A stretch of DNA of 34,536 bases from UBA6183 sp964545895 (GCA_964545895.1 CAZJHS010000022.1:1-34536); one strand, 5' to 3'; shown: positions 1 to 7,459, counted from the first letter of the stretch. Program-made: numbers and translations. Notes: generated by a model from the letters alone, not told the origin.

Positions 1-3
1 GCC

Positions 4-870
4 TCAACCTTTTAGCATAAAGCTTCGCATACTTATACTTCCCATATCAAAACTGTGATGTATAAATTGCAACTCTTCCTTTTTTTGCTGTACACCTAAT
101 ACATAAAGCATAGGCAAATAATGATCGTTAGTCGGTTGGGCTAATTGTGCCGAACGCCCTGCTTTTAAATAATCAACCAAAGCCTGGTGGTTGCCGCTTT
201 CTAAATTATTTTTTACGTAAGTATCAAACTCTACGCTCCAATCATATGGCGTGGCGTTGGGGTTTTCCCAATTTAAAATACCTAAGTTGTGTACAACGTT
301 ACCACTTCCAACAATCATCAACCCTTTTTTACGTAACTCGGCTAATTGCTTAATTAAATTGTAGTGGAATGATGCAGGTTTACTAAAATCAATACTTAAT
401 TGAAAAACAGGAATATCGGCTTTAGGGTACATGTGTTTAAGCACAGACCAAGCTCCATGGTCAAGTCCCATATGATCATCAGTTTGAACATGAGATTGAA
501 CCAATAAATTTTTTACCTGTAACGCAAACTCAGGAGAACCGTTTGGTTCGTACTTTACTTGCGAAAGCTCACGCGGAAATCCCCCAAAATCGTATATAGT
601 ACGCGGAAACTTATTAGTTGAAACAAATGTGCCTTTGGTAAGCCAATGTGCCGAAATAACCATAATAGCCGAAGGCTTAGGAATATTTTGTGTAGCCTTA
701 AATAAATCGCGGGTAAACTTATTGTCGGCAATGGCATTCATGGGCGAACCATGCCCTATAAAAAAAGCTGGCATTAATGGCGAGGCTGGCATAGCACTCA
801 GCTCGTTTAATAATGAGTTTGCACTTATCATCATAATGGGTAAAGCTGAAATAAATTCACGTCTATTCAT
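4..870 (-). CDS. ygiD: Extradiol ring-cleavage dioxygenase, 4,5-DOPA dioxygenase / YgiD type
   Basis: This is a 288-residue member of the class III extradiol dioxygenase family (LigB/DODA type), which opens catechol-like rings with a metal held by histidines. Visible family marks are the glycine-histidine-glycine stretch around H40 (FIGHGSP), SAHW around H75, a DHGAW motif in the middle and a VVHNLG motif later, all expected around the metal site. The N-terminus begins MNRREFI followed by a hydrophobic stretch, which resembles a twin-arginine signal, so the enzyme may be exported; this part is inference. The real substrate is unknown, because DOPA activity in bacterial homologues is mostly incidental. 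The ATG lies only 14 bases behind a strong terminator hairpin that ends the yceI transcript, and I see no promoter box in the gap, so its expression may depend on read-through. Confidence 0.85.
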   Translation of the reverse strand: MNRREFISALPIMMISANSLLNELSAMPASPLMPAFFIGHGSPMNAIADNKFTRDLFKATQNIPKPSAIMVISAHWLTKGTFVSTNKFPRTIYDFGGFPRELSQVKYEPNGSPEFALQVKNLLVQSHVQTDDHMGLDHGAWSVLKHMYPKADIPVFQLSIDFSKPASFHYNLIKQLAELRKKGLMIVGSGNVVHNLGILNWENPNATPYDWSVEFDTYVKNNLESGNHQALVDYLKAGRSAQLAQPTNDHYLPMLYVLGVQQKKEELQFIHHSFDMGSISMRSFMLKG

Positions 871-884
871 CTAATTAGGGGATT

Positions 885-918
885 AAAAAATGGCATAGTT
901 AAATTAACTATGCCATTT
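885..918 (-). terminator. Intrinsic terminator behind yceI
   Basis: Perfect 15-bp inverted repeat (arms 888-902 and 904-918). Read leftward, it is followed by a run of T. It lies between the yceI stop codon and the dioxygenase start codon and should end the marR-yceI transcript. Confidence 0.85.
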
Positions 919-943
919 ACACTTCTAATTAATTATCGAATTA

Positions 944-1543
944 TTATTTTGTAGCAACAACGCGTACGTTAACCATAAAGTTGTTTTCAATTAAGTTATC
1001 GGCCATACCGGTGTATTTAATATCAAACAAAGTACGATCTACTGCAAACTCAGCATTTGCAATTACTTTATCTTTTGCGATGATAATTTGAGCTGGGAAA
1101 GAAATTTCTTTAGTAATACCTTTAATGGTTAAATCTGCTACTACATTGTAGTTAGCGCTACCAGCTTTTGCATTTGCAATTGGAGTTGCTGATTTAGTTA
1201 CTAAAGTTGCTTTAGCAAATTTATCTACCGAAAAGAAATCATCTGATTTTAAGTGACCAACTAATTTACCGTTGTACTCACCTTGAATATCTTGTACATC
1301 AATTGTAGGCATATCCATAGCAAATGAACCACCTAAAAATTGTTTACCTGCAACGTTTAAAGTACCTTCAGCAAATTTAACATAACCCCAGTGTGAGCCA
1401 GTTACTTTTTTACCTGTCCATTTAAATGATGATTGTTTAACGTCAACTTTTAATGTTGAGTTTGCTTGTTTTTTTGGTTGGCTTACAGCCACTACTGATA
1501 ATGCTAAACCTGCAATAGCAGCAAATGTTAATAGTTTTCTCAT
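944..1543 (-). CDS. yceI: YceI-family periplasmic lipid-binding protein
   Basis: This 199-residue protein has a clear signal peptide (MRKLLTFAAIAGLALSVVAV) and then the YceI fold: the opening strand TLKVDVKQSSFKWTGKK, the central GHLKSDDFFSVDKFAKATL segment with DFFxxxxxxxA, and the closing strands ending in VNVRVVATK. YceI proteins are lipocalin-like barrels that bind isoprenoid-type lipids in the periplasm; the ligand here is unknown. The gene starts 13 bases after the marR stop codon on the same strand, with an all-A/C leader and no Shine-Dalgarno motif, so the two are almost certainly co-transcribed. A MarR regulator paired with a YceI gene suggests a response to a small hydrophobic compound, but that is inference. 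Confidence 0.92.
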   Translation of the reverse strand: MRKLLTFAAIAGLALSVVAVSQPKKQANSTLKVDVKQSSFKWTGKKVTGSHWGYVKFAEGTLNVAGKQFLGGSFAMDMPTIDVQDIQGEYNGKLVGHLKSDDFFSVDKFAKATLVTKSATPIANAKAGSANYNVVADLTIKGITKEISFPAQIIIAKDKVIANAEFAVDRTLFDIKYTGMADNLIENNFMVNVRVVATK

Positions 1544-1556
1544 GTTTTTTTTGTTT

Positions 1557-2006
1557 TTAATTTCTAAATTTATCTAATAAGGTGTTTAATGTTTCTTTTT
1601 CTTGTTGCGTAAGCGATTTACAAATGGCATGCATCAAATCGGCTTCGCTATCTATTTGCGCCAATAGCTTCATGCCTTTATCTGTAATCTTCACATCTAC
1701 TTGCCTTCTATCATTTGGGCAAGCATTTCTTTCAACAAATTCCTTTTGCTTTAGTTTTTCAATTAACCTCGATGCATTGCTCATTTTATCTAACATGCGT
1801 TCTTGTATTAAACTAACGCTTGCCGGATTTGGCTGCTGGCCTCTCAAAATTCTAAGCACATTGTATTGCTCAGGCGAAATGCCAAATTGCTTAAAGTAAC
1901 GAGCTTGCTCGGCATTTAACCACCCCGAGGTGTATACCATATTAATTACCAAACGCTCGTCTTCGGTTTTAAACATCTTTTGCTTTATGGCCTCTTCTAA
2001 TTTCAT
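1557..2006 (-). CDS. MarR-family transcriptional regulator
   Basis: This is a winged helix-turn-helix repressor of the MarR family, 149 residues when started at MKLEEAIKQK. The DNA-binding part is visible as SPEQYNVLRILRG, then the recognition region around MLDKMSNASRLIEKLKQKEFVER, then the wing NDRRQVDVKITDKG. The frame is open 17 codons further upstream, but that extension would overlap the predicted promoter (TTG at 2048-2050 and TAATTTTG at 2021-2028), so the ATG at 2006 is preferred. The promoter spacer holds the palindrome ATGTATATACAT, a likely autoregulatory operator. It heads an operon with yceI. The inducer is unknown. Confidence 0.9.
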   Translation of the reverse strand: MKLEEAIKQKMFKTEDERLVINMVYTSGWLNAEQARYFKQFGISPEQYNVLRILRGQQPNPASVSLIQERMLDKMSNASRLIEKLKQKEFVERNACPNDRRQVDVKITDKGMKLLAQIDSEADLMHAICKSLTQQEKETLNTLLDKFRN

Positions 2007-2020
2007 TTTTAATTGCTGAA

Positions 2021-2050
2021 CAAAATTAATGTATATACATATATTGTCAA
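2021..2050 (-). promoter_or_regulatory. Predicted promoter of marR-yceI
   Basis: Read leftward, a TTG (-33 element, 2050-2048) is followed after 19 bases by TAATTTTG (2028-2021). This matches the Bacteroidota consensus TTG-N19-TAnnTTTG. The start codon at 2006 would leave a leader of about 9 bases. Confidence 0.65.
2029..2040. promoter_or_regulatory. Palindrome, candidate MarR operator 1
   Basis: ATGTATATACAT is a perfect 12-base palindrome lying between the -33 and -7 elements of the marR promoter. Its core TGTATATACA recurs at 2103-2112. MarR proteins bind palindromes of this general size and often repress themselves; binding here is inferred. Confidence 0.45.
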
Positions 2051-2096
2051 TACACATTAGTAATTAATTATATATATTACTGATTTTCAATTATAT

Positions 2097-2104
2097 TAAA
2101 TTTG
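2097..2104 (+). promoter_or_regulatory. Possible -7 box for the DUF4421 gene
   Basis: TAAATTTG matches TAnnTTTG, 64 bases before the TTG start codon of the rightward gene. No TTG is present at the expected -33 distance, so this is a weak call. Confidence 0.35.
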
Positions 2105-2113
2105 TATATACAA
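2102..2113. promoter_or_regulatory. Palindrome, candidate MarR operator 2
   Basis: TTGTATATACAA is a perfect 12-base palindrome that shares the 10-base core TGTATATACA with the palindrome at 2029-2040. It overlaps the possible -7 box of the divergent gene, so the same regulator could control both directions. Confidence 0.4.
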
Positions 2114-2168
2114 CTATTTTATCCAAAAAAAGTATACAAACCCTAAAAATAAGTACTATTGTATTGAT

Positions 2169-3188
2169 TTGAGAATACAGTTTTGCTTTTTATTTTTTAT
2201 GCTTGTCGGCCTTCCCTTTATGGTAGTTGGCCAAACTGATAGCACGCCTGGTATTAAAACCAACCAGTACATTACCGATAAAAGTAATTTTATTAACGTA
2301 TCAGTATTTAACCGTAACCCTAACAACCTAATTAATTTAGAGAGCAAGTTTAATTTAACTTTTAAGCCAAATGATGTGTTTAATCAGGGCATAAAAATTC
2401 AACACAAATGGTTTGGATTGGGAATAGGTTTTTCTCCTAAAAAACTGCAAGGTGATAACAAAGGCACTACAGATGAGTTGGATTTGCATCTATACGTTTA
2501 CAGCAAACGACAATACCTTGATGCCTATTTTATTAGTTACAAAGGTTTCTATTTAGAGAACTTCATGCGAAATGATTCATTAAAAAAATACTACACTAGT
2601 TTTCCCTTAATGCCTGACTTATCAATTACTACTACAGGGCTTACTTATTTGCACTTGTTTAATCATAAAAAATTTTCGTTAAGAGCAAGTTTTACTCAGA
2701 ACGAAATTCAGCGTAAAAGTGCGGGCTCATTTGTATTGGGTAGTTCGTTAAATTATATGCGCATGGAAAACTCAGGTAATATTATTCCAAAAGAACTGAG
2801 GGCAGTAGCGCTTGCCGATCAACAATTTGTGAAGGTTGCTTTTTACGACATTAGCATACTGCCCGGATACGCCCACACTTTTGTTTACAAACGTTTTTAT
2901 CTAACGCTGGTGCCTATGCTAGGTGTAGCGTTGCAATACCAAAATTTTAGCACGGTTGATAAACGTAATCCAACACGCATATCAAATGGTTTTAGAAGCT
3001 TAAGTAAAGTTTCGATTGGATACAATAGCGACAGATTTTTTTGTGCACTTACTGGCACAAACGACACCTACAATTACATGTTAGTACCCGAAGTTAGGTT
3101 GCGTACCCAAATAAGTGAAGCGCGAGTAATTATTGGCTACCGCTTTACACCGAAAGGTGTACTAAAAAAAATATCAGACCACATGTAG
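2169..3188 (+). CDS. DUF4421-type outer-membrane protein
   Basis: A 339-residue exported protein. The N-terminus MRIQFCFLFFMLVGLPFMVVGQ is a good signal peptide ending before TDSTPG, and the rest consists of alternating strands rich in aromatic residues, as in an outer-membrane barrel. The YITDKSNFINVSVFNRN and WFGLGIGFSPKK segments look like DUF4421, a Bacteroidota family with no known function; I recognise it by pattern only. No ATG is available upstream in frame, so the start is taken as TTG at 2169; the first ATG (2199) would cut the signal peptide in half. It is divergent from marR across about 160 bases holding two palindromes, and its stop codon directly abuts the stop of the convergent acyltransferase gene. 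Confidence 0.65.
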   Translation: MRIQFCFLFFMLVGLPFMVVGQTDSTPGIKTNQYITDKSNFINVSVFNRNPNNLINLESKFNLTFKPNDVFNQGIKIQHKWFGLGIGFSPKKLQGDNKGTTDELDLHLYVYSKRQYLDAYFISYKGFYLENFMRNDSLKKYYTSFPLMPDLSITTTGLTYLHLFNHKKFSLRASFTQNEIQRKSAGSFVLGSSLNYMRMENSGNIIPKELRAVALADQQFVKVAFYDISILPGYAHTFVYKRFYLTLVPMLGVALQYQNFSTVDKRNPTRISNGFRSLSKVSIGYNSDRFFCALTGTNDTYNYMLVPEVRLRTQISEARVIIGYRFTPKGVLKKISDHM

Positions 3189-4052
3189 TTAACTGCGTTT
3201 ATGTTTCCAGCGTCTGTGGCTCCAAAGCCAAATGTGCGGTTGGTTAACAATATCTTGCTCTAACAAAGCAGTGTGCTGCTCCGTAATCCAACCATCAGGG
3301 TGTAATGCCGGATTATCAGTTATTAATTTAAAAGATATTTGATAATACCCGCGGGCAATTTTTTGGCATGATGCATACACTACCGGATAATTAAATCGCT
3401 TGGCAATTTTTTCTGTACCTATAAAAACGGGAGTATCTTGATGAAGAAAATTAACCCAATAAGCATTTTCTTTTGATGGCGTTTGATCAGCAATAAAAGC
3501 TGTACCCGTAAAAGTATTTTTATAGCCTACCATATGGCGCAAAACTTGTTGCATGGGAATTAACTTTAACTCAAAACGAGTACGTAATTTAATCATCAAC
3601 CAATCAAAAAACGGACTTGCTAATGGGTGATATAACCCATAAAGCGGACCTAAATTATTTACAGAAAACGATTGCCCACTCCACTCCCAATTACCCATAT
3701 GCCCAAGCACAAAAAGGTAACTTTTATTTTGTTGCTGCAGTTGTGTAATAATCTCTGTGTTCTTAAATACCACACGCTTTTTTAATTCGGCATTGCTTAG
3801 GGTTGATAGTTTTAATGTTTCAATAATTACATCAACCATGTGTTTATAATAGCGCTTGGCTATTGCTTGTAACTCGGCCTCTGTTTTTTGTGGAAATGAA
3901 TTTCGAAGATTTTGAAATACTACCTTTTTGCGGTAACCAACCACATCATACAAAATTACATACACAAAATTGCTTAACCCATACAATACAAACAAGGGCA
4001 AAGCAAATATGATATAAATTGGAGCCGCTATAATGGGATAAAACCATTTCAT
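3189..4052 (-). CDS. LpxL/HtrB-like lysophospholipid acyltransferase
   Basis: This 287-residue protein belongs to the lipid A biosynthesis acyltransferase family, inner-membrane enzymes that add a secondary fatty acyl chain to lipid A precursors. A hydrophobic N-terminal segment (residues about 5-38) would anchor it. The catalytic HX4E motif is present as HMGNWE at residues 118-123 (LGHMGNWEW), followed by a long amphipathic region and the substrate-binding segment TAFIADQTPSKENAYWVNFL. Length and motif order fit Bacteroidota LpxL homologues. The specific acyl donor and position cannot be read from sequence. The gene is divergent from the Gre-like gene by 26 bases and ends flush against the DUF4421 gene. 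Confidence 0.85.
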   Translation of the reverse strand: MKWFYPIIAAPIYIIFALPLFVLYGLSNFVYVILYDVVGYRKKVVFQNLRNSFPQKTEAELQAIAKRYYKHMVDVIIETLKLSTLSNAELKKRVVFKNTEIITQLQQQNKSYLFVLGHMGNWEWSGQSFSVNNLGPLYGLYHPLASPFFDWLMIKLRTRFELKLIPMQQVLRHMVGYKNTFTGTAFIADQTPSKENAYWVNFLHQDTPVFIGTEKIAKRFNYPVVYASCQKIARGYYQISFKLITDNPALHPDGWITEQHTALLEQDIVNQPHIWLWSHRRWKHKRS

Positions 4053-4078
4053 GCAACAAATGAACTACTTTTTAAGCT

Positions 4079-4561
4079 ATGATGTTATACTTTTGTGAAG
4101 TGATTTTACCAGAAGAAAAAATAAGACTATACCAACATTGCCAACAACTATTGGAACAACGCATGGCCAATAACCAAAAAGCTATGCTTGATGCACAAGA
4201 AAGCGCAAACAATGAAGAAAAAAGCAGCGCAGGCGATAAATATGAAACTGGTAGAGCCATGAGTCAGATTGCTCGCGATATGAGTGCAAAACAACTTCAA
4301 ACGGCAAAAATAGACTACGCAGATTTAATGAATATTGATACCAACATACCGCACAAAACTGTACAAAAGGGGGCGTTGGTAAAAACCAAAAATGGCCAAT
4401 ACATTTTTATTGCTGCAAGCATTGGTTTAATTGATTTTGAAGGAAAAAAAATTGCGGTAGTATCAAACAAAGCTCCAATTGCATTGGCCCTATTAAACAA
4501 AAAAATAGGCGATGAAGTAATCATCGCCCAAAAGAAAGATTTTATTGAAGCTATAGTTTAA
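4079..4561 (+). CDS. Gre-like protein (GreA/GreB-related, DxxE tip)
   Basis: This protein of up to 160 residues has an N-terminal charged helical region with a loop NNEEKSSAGDKYETGRAM and a C-terminal globular part (GALVKTKNGQYIFIA, then SNKAPIALALLNKKIGDEVII). The C-terminus resembles the FKBP-like domain of Gre factors, and the loop carries D53 and E56 as DKYE, matching the DxxE acidic pair at the tip of the GreA coiled coil. Gre factors enter the RNA polymerase secondary channel and stimulate cleavage of backtracked RNA. It is shorter than GreA/GreB proper. The first two ATG codons lie upstream of a TAnnTTTG box (4088-4095), so translation may really begin at GTG 4100. Its stop codon overlaps that of the convergent carboxylase gene. 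I know such proteins as an unassigned Bacteroidota group, so function is inferred. Confidence 0.7.
   Translation: MMLYFCEVILPEEKIRLYQHCQQLLEQRMANNQKAMLDAQESANNEEKSSAGDKYETGRAMSQIARDMSAKQLQTAKIDYADLMNIDTNIPHKTVQKGALVKTKNGQYIFIAASIGLIDFEGKKIAVVSNKAPIALALLNKKIGDEVIIAQKKDFIEAIV
4088..4095 (+). promoter_or_regulatory. Possible -7 box inside the 5' end of the Gre-like ORF
   Basis: TACTTTTG fits TAnnTTTG but lies downstream of the first two ATG codons. If functional, it would place the transcript start near the GTG at 4100. No -33 TTG is visible. Confidence 0.3.
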
Positions 4562-6177
4562 GCGCGTATTACACCTGGCCTAAACTGCTTTTCTATTTTA
4601 GCATGATTGGCGGCTTCAATACCCATACTAATCCATTTACGTGTATCGGTAGGATTAATAATAGCATCAACCCACAAACGTGCTGCTGCATAATATGGCG
4701 AAGTTTGCTTGGTATATCTATCCGTAATATGTTTAAGCATTTCGGCCTTTTTAGTCTCGTCAATTACTTCGCCTTTGGCTTTTAAGCTAGCCTCTTCTAT
4801 TTGTAACAAAACTTTAGCGGCTTGTTCGCCACCCATTACTGCAATTTTTGCATTTGGCCATGCTACAATTAAACGCGGATCGTATGCTTTACCACACATG
4901 GCGTAATTGCCAGCGCCATAACTGTTGCCAGTAATTACTGTAAATTTAGGTACAACAGAGTTTGCTTGTGCATTTACTAGTTTAGCACCATCTTTTATAA
5001 TTCCACCGTGCTCGCTACGGCTACCTACCATAAAACCTGTTACATCTTGTAAAAATACCAAGGGTATTTTTTTCTGATTACAGTTCATGATAAAGTGTGC
5101 GGCTTTATCAGCACTATCGCTATAAATAACACCACCAATTTGCATTTCGGTTGGGTTATCGGCTGCATTTTGTTTAGGCTTTTTAGCTTTAACTACTTGC
5201 CTATTATTGGCAACAATACCAACGGCCCAGCCATCAATACGAGCATATCCGCATGTAATTGTTTTGCCATAAAGTTCTTTATATGGATCAAACGAACCTG
5301 CATCAACCAAGCGTTCAATAATTTCAACCACATCAAAAGGTTTAGCAAAATTTGCTACTGCCTCATACACATCATCCATTGTTTTTGCAGGAGCAATTGG
5401 TGTTGCACGATTAAAACCAGCGGTTTCGTAATCGCCAATTTTATCCATAATACGCTTAATTCTATCTAAGCAAGCAGCATCATTTTCAAACTTATAATCG
5501 GTAACACCACTAATCTCGCAATGTGTACTTGCACCACCTAAAATTTCATTGTCTACATCTTCGCCAATAGCAGCCTTTACCAAGTAACTACCCGCTAAAA
5601 ATATAGACCCTGTTTTATCTACAATCATGGCCTCATCACTCATAATTGGCAAATAAGCACCACCAGCTACACAACTACCCATTACGGCAGCTATTTGGGT
5701 TATACCCATACTACTCATTACGGCATTGTTTCTAAAAATGCGACCAAAGTGTTCTTTGTCTGGAAAAATTTCATCTTGCATGGGTAAATAAACCCCAGCA
5801 CTATCTACCAAATAAATAATTGGTAATTTATTTTCTATCGATATTTCTTGAGCGCGTAAGTTCTTTTTACCTGTAATTGGAAACCACGCTCCTGCTTTAA
5901 CAGTAGCATCGTTTGCCACTACAATACATTGCTTACCGCTTACATACCCCATCTCAACCACCACACCAGCACCAGGGCAACCGCCATGTTCTTCGTACAT
6001 TTCAAAACCTGCAAGTGCACCTATTTCAACACGAGGTTTATCCTTATCAAATAAATAATCTACACGCTCGCGCGCTAGCATCTTGCCCTTTTCTTTTTGC
6101 TTTGCAGCTGCTTTAGCTCCTCCGCCTTGATATATTTTTTCTAAACGTGAATGAAGTTCCGTTACTAAATTTTGCAT
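4558..6177 (-). CDS. Acyl-CoA carboxylase, carboxyltransferase (beta) subunit
   Basis: This 539-residue protein is a biotin-dependent carboxyltransferase with two crotonase-like halves. It transfers CO2 from carboxybiotin to an acyl-CoA. Family segments include GGGAKAAAKQKEKGKMLARERVDYLFD at the start, PGAGVVVEMGYVSG, VMGSCVAGGAYLPIMSDEAMIV in the first half, and LVFLQDVTGFMVGSRSEHGG with GNSYGAGNYAMCGKAYDPR in the second. Length and the QDVTGFMVG / SEHGG region fit methylcrotonyl-CoA carboxylase beta (leucine degradation) best, but propionyl- or geranyl-CoA carboxylases are close, so no symbol is given. No biotin-carrying alpha subunit is adjacent. The gene lies 49 bases behind the unrecognised envelope gene in the same direction. 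Its TAA overlaps the TAA of the Gre-like gene within TTAA. Confidence 0.9.
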   Translation of the reverse strand: MQNLVTELHSRLEKIYQGGGAKAAAKQKEKGKMLARERVDYLFDKDKPRVEIGALAGFEMYEEHGGCPGAGVVVEMGYVSGKQCIVVANDATVKAGAWFPITGKKNLRAQEISIENKLPIIYLVDSAGVYLPMQDEIFPDKEHFGRIFRNNAVMSSMGITQIAAVMGSCVAGGAYLPIMSDEAMIVDKTGSIFLAGSYLVKAAIGEDVDNEILGGASTHCEISGVTDYKFENDAACLDRIKRIMDKIGDYETAGFNRATPIAPAKTMDDVYEAVANFAKPFDVVEIIERLVDAGSFDPYKELYGKTITCGYARIDGWAVGIVANNRQVVKAKKPKQNAADNPTEMQIGGVIYSDSADKAAHFIMNCNQKKIPLVFLQDVTGFMVGSRSEHGGIIKDGAKLVNAQANSVVPKFTVITGNSYGAGNYAMCGKAYDPRLIVAWPNAKIAVMGGEQAAKVLLQIEEASLKAKGEVIDETKKAEMLKHITDRYTKQTSPYYAAARLWVDAIINPTDTRKWISMGIEAANHAKIEKQFRPGVIRA

Positions 6178-6226
6178 GTGCGTTTACTTTTTTAGTATGA
6201 TTTTGGGTGTGATAAATCTGTTTTTT

Positions 6227-7267
6227 TTAGAACACAAAATTAAATGAAGCTTGATACAATAAACCACGCATGTGCCTATTTAGTTCATTAAGTGGTAAAA
6301 AATAACTTACCTTATTGTCTATCAATACATGTTTTGTTTTTACTAACTCTAACCCTAAACTTAAATTAGCGTTGTAAATAAACTTACTGCTTTTATCATC
6401 GTTGCGGCTTGCTATAAATCCACCAACTTGGTATCCTGTATACAAATTAAAATACCTGCGTTTACCTCTACCAAAATTACGTGGGTAAAAATCTTGTCCG
6501 AAATTAATCATAAACAACTCGCTAATTGCACTGCTATCGGCTTTGTTATTATTTAACGCTTTGTATACACCTAAGTTAAAATAACTTTTGCCGCGTGTAA
6601 ACATGTATTTTACACTTGCACCTTGATAAGCCTTTGCGCTTACTCCAGCCTTAGGATTTTCGATAGCTAAAAAGCTATACTCCACACCTGGCATATTTAC
6701 AAACGAAAGCTTGGTGCCACTTGGTGTACTTAATTCATCATACATATTAAACTCAACCAAGCAAGTACGCTCGGCCATAGTTAATCTGTATTGATTGATA
6801 TTAATATCGTTGGTAGCGATTGATTGTAGGTTATTGCTAATTCGTCTGCGGATATCAGAAGCCATATTGCCCGATAAAAAAGTATCTTTTAATTGTTTGG
6901 TATACGTTTCAATTTCAAAATTCAAACTCTGGTTTCTACGCTCTAAGTTGGCAATTTTTTCTTGCAAATTTTCGGCATTAAATGAGTTTTGAGTAATGTA
7001 ACCCATTTTAGCTGCTATAGAATCTAATGCGCCAATTTTGGCAATTGGAAGTGCAAATTGGCAATAATATCTGTTGGTGTTTAAATCGGTACGATATACC
7101 GTGGCATTATTGAGTGCTAAAAATAAATTTAAGGCATCAGCACTTTGTTGCATTTTGCCTACGTAAACACTTAAATTTTTAGTTGATGAACGATCTTGTG
7201 CATGAGCAGCTGCAAATACAAATAATAAGATTGCTGCTAATACGCTTTTAAGGCTTTGTTTAATCAT
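6227..7267 (-). CDS. Unrecognised envelope protein: DUF4349-like coiled-coil part plus probable beta-barrel
   Basis: I do not recognise this gene by name. From the chosen start (346 residues) there is a signal peptide MIKQSLKSVLAAILLFVFAAAHAQ, a small alpha/beta region, then a coiled coil at about residues 98-160 (NLQEKIANLERRNQSLNFEI). The order of GYITQNSF, the coiled coil, and a strand ending CLVEFNMYDE recalls DUF4349, but this is a weak likeness. The second half (about residue 210 on) has alternating strands with many Tyr and Phe and ends in FNFVF, as outer-membrane barrels do. An earlier in-frame ATG (7291) would fall inside the promoter's -7 box at 7289-7296, so the ATG at 7267 is chosen. 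Its role is unknown. Confidence 0.7.
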   Translation of the reverse strand: MIKQSLKSVLAAILLFVFAAAHAQDRSSTKNLSVYVGKMQQSADALNLFLALNNATVYRTDLNTNRYYCQFALPIAKIGALDSIAAKMGYITQNSFNAENLQEKIANLERRNQSLNFEIETYTKQLKDTFLSGNMASDIRRRISNNLQSIATNDININQYRLTMAERTCLVEFNMYDELSTPSGTKLSFVNMPGVEYSFLAIENPKAGVSAKAYQGASVKYMFTRGKSYFNLGVYKALNNNKADSSAISELFMINFGQDFYPRNFGRGKRRYFNLYTGYQVGGFIASRNDDKSSKFIYNANLSLGLELVKTKHVLIDNKVSYFLPLNELNRHMRGLLYQASFNFVF

Positions 7268-7288
7268 AACAATAATATTTAATAGCCT

Positions 7289-7318
7289 CAAAGCTAAGTA
7301 AATTAAGGCTTTTACAAA
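7289..7318 (-). promoter_or_regulatory. Predicted promoter of the envelope gene at 6227-7267
   Basis: Read leftward, TTTG (7318-7315) is followed after 18 bases by TAGCTTTG (7296-7289). It is back to back with the SRP RNA promoter and fixes the downstream start at 7267. Confidence 0.55.
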
Positions 7319-7324
7319 GTTTTG

Positions 7325-7356
7325 TTTGTATGATTTATTTAAAAATGTACTTTTGC
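7325..7356 (+). promoter_or_regulatory. Promoter of the SRP RNA gene
   Basis: TTTG (7325-7328), 19 bases, then TACTTTTGC (7348-7356). This is an exact Bacteroidota sigma-factor promoter, placed so that transcription would begin near 7361, where the folded RNA begins. Confidence 0.8.
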
Positions 7357-7360
7357 GCTT

Positions 7361-7459
7361 GGGTAAGTCTTATACGACCAGCTCCTGCTGAACTCCCCCA
7401 GGACAGGAATGTAGCAAGGGTAAGCGGTTGTAGCGGTGCGATATGGAGGCTTGCCCTTT
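7361..7459 (+). ncRNA. ffs: Signal recognition particle RNA (4.5S type)
   Basis: This is the RNA core of the signal recognition particle, which binds Ffh and directs membrane and secreted proteins to the translocon. The conserved apical part is present: CAGG (7399-7402), a GGAA tetraloop (7406-7409) closed by ACA/TGT, and AGCA (7413-7416), flanked by CCC/GGG. The ends GGGTAAGTC (7361-7369) and GGCTTGCCC (7448-7456) pair with each other along nine positions, allowing G-U pairs. At about 99 bases it is the short bacterial form without an Alu domain. It has its own promoter upstream and a T-run after the closing stem. It points toward the 3' end of the TonB receptor gene. Confidence 0.95.

Noticed and set aside
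4603..5469. Rightward open frames opposite the carboxylase gene
   Set aside because: Shadows of the carboxylase reading frame; compositions rich in Ile, Asn and Cys with no recognisable domain.
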